Shown here: one piece after another, positions 1-10,362 of the stretch | How positions within the stretch are numbered: the stretch's first letter is position 1 | How the letters are laid out: each line of letters opens with the position of its first letter | Origin: Gnetum montanum | Lineage: Eukaryota; Streptophyta; Gnetopsida; Gnetales; Gnetaceae | DNA length: 21,302 bases | Reading direction: 5' to 3' | Assembly (NCBI GenBank): GCA_015680685.1 | Contig: MNCI01005835.1 | Location: 141,026-162,327 of the forward strand | Made by a program: the position numbers and the translations under genes | Notes under the pieces: generated by a model | Database searches by the model: none | What the model saw: only the letters and a program-made list of their open reading frames with translations | Told to the model about the DNA's origin: nothing

Positions 1-398
1 GTGCTTCAGTACGATCGCTTCGAGCACGTGCGTTACGTGTGGTAATCCCAGTAACGATTAGCATTTGGTAGCCACAGTTGCACAGTTCAGGGTATGTACG
101 GCAAGTGGGAATGGATGCTGACACTAGGATTTAGTGCTGTAGTTAGAGTTAGTTTTAGTTTCTCAACCCTTCACCGCTTAGCATAGGAGATAAATCGGAA
201 AATACCAAAAAAATCATATACCTCGGACTTACTTAACCATACACCGTGACAACAACAAGAAAGTCTGGGAAGACAACGAATGATTAACCCCAAGTGTTCC
301 ATGGGGTGTTTAGGCATTTAGTTTGCGGAGTTCGACCGGATCGCGCGTGCTACGCTCGTTTCGTATGGTTGAGTGTAGGGGTACCTCGCCACTCATCA
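1..398 (+). repeat. 3' portion of a CpG-rich LTR (young element, 3' end of an insertion)
   Basis: This stretch matches the U5-side part of the LTR at 20301-21186. Shared blocks include the AGTACGATC..CTTCGAGC motif near the start, GATTAGC..TTTGGTA, and GTATGGTTGAGTGTAGGGG followed by TACCTC.CCACTCATCA at the end. It is rich in CpG, with several in the first 45 bases, while the adjoining gag remnant has few. No primer-binding site follows CTCATCA. Instead, older gag reading frame continues directly from 399. I therefore read it as the 3' LTR, or a solo LTR, of an independent element inserted into the older gag. The rest of the LTR lies left of the window. Confidence 0.8.
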
Positions 399-1860
399 CT
401 CATCAAAGAAGTAAAAAGCTGGTACCAGTTCTTAAAAGCAAAATCAATCCATAGATGGAGTATGATGCTCAAACTATTCAATGACAAGTATCACACGTAC
501 TCTGAAGTGTCCAATTTGAGAAGGTAGATCTAGGATTGGAAGTAAGGAACATGAGTCCTTGAATGCCACCATGGGTAGATATTATTCCTTATTACATCGA
601 TGCCCTAGCCATGATTACTCTTAGTAGAAAAAAATTCACCACATCATAGATGGGCTTCATTATGAAATAAGAAGAACCCTTGGGATCTACACCTAAAGAA
701 GACTGTCTAAGTTAAGAGTCCATCAAATCCAAAGGCTGATTGAGTAGGTAGCAAAAGAAGAAGGAGAGTTGATGAAATGCGAAAGTGTAAAAAAATACAA
801 CTGAGATTCTTCCATTCGCAAGAGGGAGGTCTGATTTTGTGACAATGAGGAGGAATCATCACTTGATGTGGTGGTGAATCAGAAAACTTTGCTGATTCAA
901 AAATTTACCTCTAAAATTTCAGCAAGGTTAGATTAGTTGTGGGACTCTATGGATAGTATATTTTAAGCCATTCTAAAAATTACTAAAGGGTCCAAAGAAA
1001 AAAGTAGTGATCATAACCGTAGGAGGCAAAAGGAAGCTGAACGTGCCAATCAAAGGAATAAGGGCAATATTGCTATCGTAGAGGAAATTGCAAAAACTGA
1101 ATCAGATGATGATGGTGTGTGTGACATTTGCCAATATGAACATCCTAAGGGATGTTGCCTCATTATGTCACATTTACAAAAGTCTAGGGTATATTCTCTA
1201 AATCTATGACTAGTAAAAAGATAAGCACCCAAAATATTTTCTTATCCTCAAGGTAATCCCAAGCATTTTCATCAACAACACCAATATTGTCCAAGTGGAA
1301 CTCCACCACAACCATATAAGCAGTATCAATAGTGGTAGAGACCACAATCATGGACACTATCACCGCCAAGGTAGCAATACCCTTATATACAAACAGATCC
1401 ATATGGGTATTATGTTCAACAATCCTTTTCTCACATGACTCTTCTAGTCATGTTTCTCCTTTCCAACATCACTACTATCCTCCTAAATATTTTAGAACTC
1501 ATTCTCCATATTTTAGAAAGAATACCATATTCCATACTTATCCTCCTCATGTTTGTACACTTGTTCCTCCATCCTTGATGTAGCTACCACTTGCTCCATC
1601 CATGCAGGGTGAACTTCCAGCCTAGTTGTAGTAACGCAATGCTACCAAGGTTGTCAATCTAAAACTAGTTAATCAACCAAGTGGTTTGGAACCTCATGCT
1701 TATAAAAGATCATTTTTCTAATACAATATTCCTACTAAGCCTTCACAGACTCAGGCGGCTAGTCACCTTGCTCCTACTTCATCCTCTGCAAACCATTTAA
1801 TTAGGAACCCTTCAAACCAAATATCATCTAAAATCTATACTATTATGCTCACAACCTTTC
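399..1860 (+). pseudogene. gag: gag pseudogene, C-terminal two thirds (capsid-like, zinc knuckle, Q/P/Y-rich tail)
   Basis: Gag forms the capsid-like particle and binds element RNA. The frame opens at 399 with LIKEVKSWYQFL (frame 3), matching YIKEA.SWYKFL in element C. It shifts to frame 1 near 540 and carries RYYSLLHRCPSH and IYT.RRLSKL before VAKEEGEL. A zinc knuckle of form C-X2-C-X3-H-X3-CC lies at 1120-1158. It is followed at about 1249-1430 by a tail rich in Gln, Pro and Tyr (HQQHQY, TPPQPYKQYQ). The same order is seen in element C. Stops are mostly TAG. The N-terminal part is absent because a younger LTR adjoins at 398. The remainder up to the protease is low-complexity and only weakly assignable. 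Confidence 0.75.
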
Positions 1861-2290
1861 CAGGAAATTAGTTGATCCTGGGAGTCATCTTATTTATTTA
1901 CAAATTGCTAAGAATGAATCATGTAATGCTCTTCTTGATTCAAGTTCTAGTGTTAACTTGATTTCTCATGAGATGTATACTACCTAGAACCTACCTCCTC
2001 TCAAGAAAAGTAATACTGATTAGAATTGGTAGACTAGTCCAATACTGTTCCATTGAGATTAGTAAAAGACATGATCACCATTGTCTGCAAGTGGTCTTAT
2101 CTTGCCGATTTCCTAGTAATCAAGGTTCAGAACTATAAGGGGGGACTTCCCAATCATTATGGGAAGGGCATGGCTAAGCATTATTGATGTGAGAATGGAC
2201 ATCAGAGATCTTTCCTTGGAAATTTCCAAGCAGCATGAATTTGTAAAAATCGAGAAGAAAAGAGTTTCATGCATTGCGTAAAATGATATT
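1860..2290 (+). pseudogene. pol: Retropepsin-like aspartic protease pseudogene (pol N-terminal domain)
   Basis: This is the element's aspartic protease, which would process Gag-Pol. Frame 2 holds LLDSSSSVNLISHEMY, with the catalytic Asp codon at 1937-1939. The family motif is D-S/T-G, and here the Gly is Ser (consistent with GGT to AGT). The second half shows IIMGRAWLSIIDVRMDIRD around 2153-2210, equivalent to the usual ILGRPFL.T..A.IDV block, then LSLEIS. The frame between the two halves is damaged. Element C keeps the same two blocks. Activity is not expected given the altered D-S-G motif and the stops. Confidence 0.75.
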
Positions 2291-2559
2291 AGTTGCAAAT
2301 GTGTGTAGAAACTCTGGTTTGTCAAGAGCACATTCATCAAATCATAAAATAGTATGTAGATTTATCTAAAGTACAAAGGTGCTTGTACATAGCAGCCATA
2401 AAATAGGAGGATACCTAGTGGCTAACAGTTGATCTTGGAAGTAGCACACTTTACATGGAATTTGCTGAGAGCCTAACATGTGCCTATGTTGAAGGCATGG
2501 ATAAACTAGACCAAGTCCATCACTAACTCTTTGATAATGCAAATGATGATACTAATTGG

Positions 2560-3480
2560 GGAGAGTTGGAGATCCCTAAGAATTTTAAACAAGAGCCCCT
2601 AGAGTTGAAAACTCTACCTGTTGGCCTGGAATATGCATTATTGAAAAATAGCAAGCTAGTCATAGTCAATGCCAAACTTGCTTCCAAGGAAAAAGTGGTC
2701 AATAGATGGCCAACAAACTTTGCCTAATCATATCCTAAATTCACTAGAATTGATCCATAGATATGCCAGCACCACATTTATACAAATCCATCCATGAAGC
2801 CAAGGAGGCAACCATAGCAATGGTTAAATCCAAAATTGAAGCAAATCATCAAAGAGGAGATTAGACAACTCCTTAAGGTAGGGTTCATCTACCTCATTTT
2901 GGATAGAAAGTGGATTAGCCCACTCATGATAGTGCCAAAGAGAGGTGGCAAATGGTGAGTTTGTATCAACTTCAAGCCATTAAACATGGCAACATTCAAA
3001 GGTCATTTTCTATTACCATTCATTGATCAAGTGTTGGACACAATATATTGGCATTGCTATTATAGTTTTCTGAATGGTTATAGGGGCTATAACCAAATCC
3101 ATATTGCACTAAAAAACTAGGCCAAAACAACATTCACGAGTCCCTAGGGGACTTTTTCATATTGAAATATGTCTTTTGGTCTATGCAATGCTCTTGCCAC
3201 TTTCCAATGCCTGGTCTTAAGCATCTTTCAATAGCAAATTGGTAGCAAAGTGGAAGTCTTTATGGATGACTTCTCCACTTGCGATTCTACATTTGAGCAA
3301 GCCTTGGACCACCTTTAGTAAGTACTTAAAAGATATGTGGAAACAAACCTGTGGCTCAATTAGCAAAAGACCCATCTCATGGTCCAAGAAGGCATTGTAT
3401 TGGGGCACAGAATTTCTCAAGTAGGGATTGAGATGAACCTTGAAAAAATAAGGATCATCTAAGAAATAACTTAGCAATCA
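2560..3480 (+). pseudogene. pol: Reverse transcriptase pseudogene, Athila-like
   Basis: The RNA-dependent DNA polymerase copies element RNA in the particle. A linker (LELKTLPVGLEYALL, about 2608-2652) precedes the RT, a signature of Athila/Tat-type pols. In frame 1 come IIKEEIRQLLKVGFI (about 2845), SPLMIVPKRGGKW, a palm block with LPFIDQVLDTI and GYNQIHIAL, then MSFGLCNALATFQCL. The active-site box FMDD is intact at 3259-3270. The thumb side has VLKRYVETN and EGIVLGHRIS. Most stops are TAG at positions where the family has Gln or Trp. It is broken but remarkably colinear, so decay was mainly by substitution. Confidence 0.9.
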
Positions 3481-4060
3481 AAGACTTTTAAAGATGTTTG
3501 TTCATTCCTTGGATACATTGGCTACTACCGATGATTCATAGAGAATTTCTCTAAGATTACAAAATCGTTGGTCGAGCTAACAAAGAAAGATGGTTCATTC
3601 ATTTAGACCAAGGAATGTGGAAAGGCATTCCAAAGCTTCAAGCAGAAGCTTATAAAGACTCCAATTCTACGAGCACCTAACTAGTTTAGACTATTTCATA
3701 TCATGATAGATGCATCAAATTATGCCTTGGGAGTTGTATTTATGTAGTTGGATGACAAGAAATGTCCATATTACATCCACTATGCAAGTCAAAGCATTGT
3801 AGGTGCATAATTGAATTACACCACAATGGAGAAAGAACTAATAGTGGTGGTGTATTCTCTAGAGAAGTTTAGGAACTATGTGCTTGGCTATAAAATCTTT
3901 GTGCACACTAACTATAGTGCCATTTACTTTCTCTTGAACAAGCCAACAGTGAGCCCCCGTGTCATATGATGGTTGGTGATCTTGTAGGAATTCAATCTTA
4001 TGATGGTAGATCAAAAGGGGATGAAGAATGTGATTATTGATCATCTCTTTCGATTATAAT
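3480..4060 (+). pseudogene. pol: RNase H pseudogene (pol)
   Basis: RNase H would remove the RNA strand of the hybrid. The frame 1 connection shows SFLGYIGYYR.FIENFSK, then the RNase H body with MIDASNYALGVV (first Asp at 3709-3711), YYIHYASQSIVGA and MEKELIVVVYSLEKF. It ends VIIDHLFRL and a TAA near 4057. The later family motif T-D-H reads TNY here, an Asp to Asn change consistent with a single G-to-A transition. Stops at 3530 and 3967 are TGA where the family has Arg, consistent with CGA to TGA. There is no sign of the extra archaeal-type RNase H found in Tat elements, which favours Athila over Tat. Confidence 0.85.
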
Positions 4061-5410
4061 GGGATGACAAAGAGGAGGAGAGCCCACTCTCTGATCAATT
4101 CCATGATGAACTTCCCTTTGCTAGTGAAATTAATGAACATATGTCCATAGAATCCAAATGGTATGATGGCATCCTCACTTATCTTCTCATTCAAGAGATG
4201 CCACAAGATTCAAACTACAGGAAGAAATAAAAATTTCTTCATTAGGCCAAACACTTCATGGAAATTAACGAACACTTTTACAAGATGTGCATCGATGGCC
4301 TAGTTTGTTGGTGTGTCCCTAATGTGGGTAAATTACGTGTTCTCCAGGATGTTCATGAAGGTCCTTAAGGAGGCCACTATGCTTGGAGATGCATGGCCAT
4401 TAAGATCCTAATTGTAGGGTATTATTGGCCAACCATCTTCAATGAGACCTACCAATTTGTCTGCTCTTGTGAATGCTATCAATGAGATGGTGAGATGACC
4501 ACATGAATAGAGGAACTTCAATAGTGGATTCAACCACTAGAATTATTTGACATATGGGGCAACAATTTCATGGATCCCATCAGATCCATGTTAAATGGAA
4601 AGGCATATATAATCATCGTCGTTGATTATTGCATAAAGTGGGTAGAAGTAGTAGCCGTCATCGACTATACATAATCCACTACTGCATGGTTTGTACAAAA
4701 AAATGTTGTGAATAGGTTTAGGATGCCAGGTGCATTAATTTCTAATAACAAAACCCATTTTATAGGTGCTATTTTTTAGAAGCTTATGCAATGCTTGGGG
4801 GTTGAATATAAATTAATAACACCCTACCATCCCCAAGACAATGATCAAGAAAAGGTTATTAATAGGGAGATCACAAAGATTCTAACAAGAATTGTTAGCA
4901 AATATAGGAGAGATTAGAGCACGAAACTCAGTGATGCCCTTTGGGCCTACCGATCAACATGGAAAATTTCTATAGGCTACTCTTCCTATGAGCTTCTGTA
5001 TGAAAAACTTCAATGCTCCTCATTTAATCTAAGTTTCGTACACTCTCAACAACCTATGGCTTGGACCTAACCTAAGTATGGCACAAAAAGAAAGACTAAT
5101 CAACCTAAATGTGCTAGAAAAAAATCGATTATTGGCCATGTCCTTGAATGAAGTGCATAAGGCACTCAACAAACAATGACATGACCTTAGAATTAGAAGG
5201 ATCAAACTTCAACCTAGAGATAAGGTCCTCTACTGGAACCTCACATATGTTTCTCAAAAAGCCAAATTTCAAACATTGTGGAAGGGTCCTTATATAATTA
5301 ATGAAACCTTTCCTTCTAGGACTATGATCATATACAATCCTGAAAGCCCAAACAAGAAATAGTTGGTTAACATCCAATATTCCATGAGTCCAAGCAAGCT
5401 AGTACAACAA
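4060..5410 (+). pseudogene. pol: Integrase pseudogene with all three catalytic acids replaced
   Basis: Integrase joins element DNA to the host chromosome. The N-terminal zinc domain is recognisable at 4354-4480 (HEGP.GGHYAW, later CSCECYQ), but the last Cys ligand appears to be Tyr. In the core, the first catalytic block reads FDIWGNNFMDP (about 4548-4580), where the family has G-I-D-F. The second reads ISNNKTHF (about 4738), where the family has S-D-N-G-T-H-F. The third reads DQEKVINREI (about 4841), where the Glu is Lys. ALWAYRSTWKIS and YSSYELLYEK follow near 4936-5010. After a frameshift, a C-terminal KFQTLWKGPYI block sits near 5264. All replacements fit G-to-A changes, so this copy cannot integrate. 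Confidence 0.85.
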
Positions 5411-6998
5411 ATACCTTAACGGATGGGCAACCATACTCAATTTTTTGGATTCCCTCCTTCCAACTCAGTCATGGAGGAGATGGCCATCCATGCTAATCAC
5501 ATACATGACTCCTTAGTTTTTCTATTTTGTTTTATACATTTTTTTTTCAAATTTTTTATTTTATACCTTTTTGATTTTAAAATTTTTTTCTATTTACACC
5601 ATTTTTTTACACCATTGTTAGTACATTTATATTTTTCTTGAATATTTTACACTTTCTATATATTCTACTTTATTTTAGTGTGATTTCCTAATTTCTGTTA
5701 ATAAAAATGCTTTATGCCAATAGGACATAATGGTGCTATAGTTGTTGCTAATGGTGGTTTGCACTTAATGGGTTTGTTTGCTAATCTATGGTTTCTATTT
5801 TTGAATTTTTGTGCCAATGGCTAAGACATGGTTTCTTTTTCATGGAATAGGTAGTGAGTCCATGTCATCCGTAGACTCTAGTTTTCCTTGTTTTGGAAAT
5901 ATGAGGTCCCTTTTATTAAATAAATCTTTAATAAATTTGTGATCTTGATGGTTTCTAGAATTAGAAAAGATTCAAAGGTTTGCTTAGGGTGTGACTTCAA
6001 GGGGATTTAATACTCTTTGTACTCTTCTACTTACTTGGGTGCATGAGTGCTTTCATGGATTTCTTATCATTCTGTGTCAACCATAAACAAGAAGTTAAAT
6101 AATTCTTTGCATGATGTGGTTCCCATTCAAAAATTTCAAAAAACAAAAAAAAAACATGATGGGAATTCAAAGCACACCCCTTAGACAAATAAACAGGCTA
6201 CAAGCACTAATTATGAAACTAGAAAGACATGTTATCCATGCCTAAAGGTCCCCTCTAACTAAGGACTTTCTACTTCTCTTTTCATCTCTTTAAGGAACAA
6301 TGGTTGTTCTGTGGAAGCACTCTTGTGTCTCAAGGGGATGGATTGGTTTTGGAGTGGCAATGCGAAGTCACTGAAAGTGGTTGGTTTTGGTCTAGACTAA
6401 GGATGAATCTTTTGAGGTCATTTAAACACACTTCCATAAGAAACTTCTTATGACCTTAATTCAAAACTCCATCCACCTTCTCCATAATTCACATATGTTG
6501 CCCATAACTCATCTCACTACGAATGTTCATGTTCTTGTTTGGTGTCTTTGTCTGATGTACTTGAATTCTTTGGTAGAATCTTTTGGGTTTTGATCCTTAA
6601 CTTTCATAAACCATTAATCACCTATGGGGTCCATGGACTCCTTAGGTTGAGGCTATGCAAGGGAAAATAAGACATGTGCCTACTATGGGGAGGGCCCACT
6701 TGGATATCTCTTGGTTGGGTTCATTAAGCACCTTATTCTTGGGCATTATTACAATCAGAATCTTTTGTGCACCTATCTTCTACATCTGACCATGTGCTTC
6801 TTTAAGTATTTTCTTTAGTTCAAACATTTCCCATCAAATTTTTGAATTTTCAAGCTTTCAAAGACCCTATTCAATGATTTCATCATATTCTTGGCTTTTC
6901 TGGAACTCCATAGACCCCAAATTCATTCAAAAATTCCTTGTATTTTTTGAAATATTCAAGTTTGAAAATTTTTTTTATGAACCTCGTAAATAGGACCC

Positions 6999-7051
6999 CA
7001 TCGATGGAGCCCATGCATATATGAGGCCCCATATATGCAGCCCTATTGATG
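6999..7051 (+). repeat. Imperfect inverted repeat / potential hairpin
   Basis: A perfect 9-bp arm pair, GCATATATG (7015-7023) and CATATATGC (7030-7038), encloses a 6-nt loop AGGCCC. Further out, CATC (6999-7002) pairs with GATG (7048-7051), with partial pairing between. The structure lies 15 bp before the TATA-like run at 7066. Its function is unknown, and chance is possible in AT-rich DNA, though the nested symmetry is notable. Confidence 0.55.
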
Positions 7052-7065
7052 CAACATGAAAATAC

Positions 7066-7074
7066 TATATATAT
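7066..7074 (+). promoter_or_regulatory. TATA-like run upstream of the accessory ORF
   Basis: The sequence TATATATAT follows the hairpin and lies about 430 bp upstream of the accessory ORF ATG. It could be an internal promoter element for a subgenomic message, but AT-rich DNA makes such runs common. There is no other evidence of transcription here. Confidence 0.2.
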
Positions 7075-7468
7075 GTGTGACCTCCCTTAGAAATTTTCAC
7101 ATTTACTCTCAAACACCCAAGGATTTTTTGTAATGAACTTTCTAAAGCCCATAACTTCCTAATTGTTTTTCCAAATCACTCCATTCTTTGACCTTGTAGC
7201 TCTTGGAGGTAAGCTCTTAGTCATGGGGACTAAAAATGTGTTGTTTTTAATAGAAGTTTTTGACATTTTTCTAACTCCCACAAAGGTTTAACTAGGGAAT
7301 CATCATTAAAATACCAAATTACAAGAGTTAAACCTTTTCAATAAGCTCCAGTAACACTTACATAAAAATTAATTAATAAAATAGTCAATCTACCATGGTC
7401 CAATTGTAGTTAAGTGTAACTAATTAATGAGATAAGGTATCCAAAAATTTTAAGTTACACATTATATC

Positions 7469-7498
7469 TACTAATCCACAAATGTGTTGTGATCGCAG
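7469..7498 (+). promoter_or_regulatory. Candidate 3' splice site (branch point plus CAG) abutting an ATG
   Basis: TACTAAT at 7469-7475 fits the plant branch-point consensus, and GATCGCAG ends at 7498, 24 nt downstream. The next three bases are ATG (7499-7501), which open the accessory ORF. Env-class plant elements such as Bagy-2 are known to splice their downstream ORF message. Splicing here is an inference; no transcript is available and the matching donor was not located. Confidence 0.35.
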
Positions 7499-10362
7499 AT
7501 GACACCAAAATACAAACATACACAAAAAGGAGGATCGTCTCAACTAAGGAAAAATGGCCAAGAATGGGAAGGGGCCAATAACAAGTAGAGGAAGAACTGA
7601 TTGCAATCCATGCCACAAAACCTCTTAGGGAAGAGGCTGAAGTGGAGTCTATTTTTCAAATTCTAGAACAAGTGGTAGCAATAGAGCATTCCCACCTAGA
7701 TGAGGTGCCAAATCAACAAGAAAACCTTGAGGTGATCTTAATAGAAGCTTTCCTGAACCAAATTAAATCAAGGGAGGTCCAGAAGATAGTGCTCCAAGAT
7801 TTGAACTTTGGCTCTTTCTTGGAGGAAGCACCTAAAGAGGTATAGGACCAAGGTACAGGACCAATTGAAGACCTCTCTCATGTGGCCAATTATCATTCTA
7901 GTGGGAAGTGGTACATGGGAGATATGTTCCTATTTTGGAGTAATAGGTAGGCTAGTTCAACAGTCAAGATCAAGAACATTTCAGTGTCCTACTTAGTGCA
8001 AGCCATTGTAGAGGCACTTGGGTTGCTTGAAATTAGGGCAAATCTCACAAAGATTCCGATGTAGGTGGATCTTAACATAAAAAAGGAATAGGTTCAATGG
8101 TGCTATGGTGTCAATTGTAAGGAGTACGATGTGCTCACACCAATAGAAAGAATCCATTACAAGATTATGGATTTTCACCTAAATCCCATGGTGAGGCTTA
8201 GCAAGATTAATGCCATAGTGCATGTACTTCTCTAATTGGAAGATTCTCGGTCAAGCTTTCACAACTAATCTATTTGAAGATAGAGAAGTAGTTCTATGAG
8301 AATGAATGTGGAAGGATGAAACTCCCCTTTCCATACCTCATCAAAAAACTATATCGAAGGGGAGGAATAGTTTGCTACACTAATGATGTTTTCTAATGCA
8401 CTCTAACCATTAATTAGATAAAGATGATGAAAAAAAATCCTACAATAATAATCTAGGAAGATGAGCAACAACCACCACCTCCACCTACCACTCAAAAAAT
8501 AATTTCAAACATCGCCACAACATTCTAATAGTTGTGCAAGTACCTAGAATGGCTCTTGAGCAAGCAAGAGCAATAGGCAGGCATAAGTGATGGAGACACA
8601 TCTATGTATCGGCCTGCAATGAGTCACCTAGATGAGGTGGCCTGAACAGTCAACTTGATGAGGGAGGTGGATCCATTCTCTCTACCTAATGAATGTAGAT
8701 GTCCACAAGGTCGAATCCTAGCACCATAGAGGTAATGATATCTCTCTAAAAATAGTTGTAACTCCCAGAGATTTTTGGGAATGCTACAACCTTTTTAGTA
8801 TGCCTGGAGGAGAGCAAGAGGGCAATAGTACTGGTGATGCAGCACCAAGGACAAGAAGCAGTAGCACAAGTGGTTGTTGATAGAATCGCGAAAACACTCG
8901 ATGCACCTATGACATCTAAACTAGACATCATTACACTTAAACATGTGTAGATGTCCACAGGGACCATAAGTAGTAGACTAAGCACAACAAAGCATGAAAA
9001 ACTACTAGACTAATTGGTAGGAATCAGACAACTACTTTCAAATGTCTTTGAAATTCCAAATAATATAACTTCAATCCAATTGGAGCTACTAGAGGGAAGG
9101 GGCAAGAATATTATATTGGAAGGGCAAATCAACATAGCCAAGTAGTTGAATGAACACTTGGCTATAAAAGTTGTTGAATTGAGAGCCCAAATTGCTAACC
9201 TTGCATTTCTCAACCCAGCATTGACAAGAGATGAAGCTCTTGAACAGATTCACACCAAGTTGAAAGGGGTTGAGGGTGCAGTGGAGATGATGTTATTCTA
9301 CTAATCCTTGGTAGAGGCTACCCAGCATAAAATTTAGAAGGCCTAGATCTAACCCACTTATAGAATGTGTAGCTAACTATAGAAAATCATTACTTGCAAA
9401 ACATTGATGCACATAAACAACAGTTGACTGATTTTATCCATCAATAGTAGAAGCAACTACCCAAAGAAAATACAGAGTTAAGAATATTAGTAGTTAAGAA
9501 TAGAAACCTCTCCATGGAGGAGGTCTGTGCCCTTATCCAAAAGACTATAATAGAGGTAGCCACCTAGAAATCAAAGGCTCTCAAATCTGAGAGAGTCAAA
9601 GATCACTATAGAGACTATGTTAGCCTACAGAAGGAAATAAATGAGAAACACATCCAAGTGGCAAAGGCAAAGGTGAACAAGACCCTCTAGCAACTCCAAC
9701 AAAGATGTGAATTATGGCAGCCAATCATTGATGGGATTGATTAATACAATAAAGTAGAAATTTACCTAAAAGAGTTGCAGATAGAGGAGATGATTGAATA
9801 TATGAAGCTTTCTAATCTTTGGTATGTAAACCTGGCTATGTTGACTACCAAATGGCCGCAATTAGAACCAGAAAAGTAGGTGGCTAGTTTGTACTTGTTG
9901 TATGAGGCTAAGTTCAAGCACCATATAGAGACTAAGTAAAATCTTGCAGCAGAAAACACTAAACTTGAGGTTCTTAAGAGAAAATATGTTGATTAGAGAT
10001 CCATTTTTGAAAGCATTGCCAAAAGAATGAATGACTAGTATGAGCTGCAAAATGTAGTCAGGGCATTCGATGTCGAACTTAAACAATTTGTTGCTTGGTT
10101 CATCAACATCAAGGAGTTGTTCCTAGTAATTCCATATCCATGGGATATCCCCATTCCAACCCACATTAGTGATGCCATGTAGACTATGAATGATCCTCGA
10201 AGAAAGGAGGAGAAGATGAAGGCATTATTGGATACCTTTTGCCTTCCATTAGAAGTAGCAACAATAGTAAGACAACCACAGCCTCCTCAACCACCACATG
10301 CATCCAAAGCTAGCAAAGGTCTTTCAGAGCCTCAGGAACCTCCATCGCCTAGGACTATTTGA
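7499..10362 (+). pseudogene. Accessory ORF pseudogene downstream of integrase (env position), long coiled-coil protein
   Basis: A decayed sense ORF of about 2.86 kb (roughly 950 codons) fills the env position. Its ATG (7499) starts in frame 2. The reading then follows frame 1 (~7580-8233), frame 3 (~8240-8700), frame 2 (~8755-9355) and frame 1 (9364-10362), ending at TGA. An N-terminal charged segment is followed by a block with LTPIERIHYKIMDFHL and KLPFPYLIKKLYRRGG. These resemble the putative plant transposon protein domain seen in plant element accessory ORFs (family assignment from memory). A QQPPPPPTT linker (about 8466) leads to a long Lys/Glu/Gln-rich coiled coil (about 9010-10080), then a PQPPQPPH tail (about 10280). 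No signal peptide or transmembrane helix is evident, so it does not look like a viral envelope. Function unknown. Confidence 0.7.

Larger units (their letters stand above)
5420..7498 (+). other. Non-coding spacer between pol and the accessory ORF
   Basis: No coding signal is visible across about 2 kb. It opens with a T-rich tract (about 5515-5660). Most of the rest is AT-rich DNA with long T runs and stops in all frames. A hairpin-forming stretch lies at 6999-7051 and a TATA-like run at 7066-7074. It ends in a sequence resembling a 3' splice site directly before the accessory ORF. By position it resembles the long pol-to-env-like spacers of large plant gypsy elements. No second inserted element could be recognised inside it. 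Confidence 0.6.

Noticed and set aside
1-405. LTR at 1-398 as the 5' LTR of element B
   Set aside because: It is much closer in sequence and CpG content to the LTR at 20301 than to the LTR at 10497-11400, lacks a PBS, and gag text continues exactly from 399.
3217-3477. Antisense 86-codon open stretch over RT
   Set aside because: It is the reverse of well-recognised RT coding sequence and shows no protein features of its own.
9364-10362. TAG used as a glutamine codon (altered genetic code)
   Set aside because: TAG sits at Gln-like positions, but TGA at Arg and TAG at Trp positions also occur in pol, catalytic residues are lost, frames shift, and CAG is used normally alongside. Deamination of a dead element explains all of this.
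8990-10362. Accessory ORF as a retroviral envelope glycoprotein
   Set aside because: No signal peptide, transmembrane helix or Cys-rich ectodomain is visible; the protein is a soluble-looking coiled coil with proline-rich linkers.
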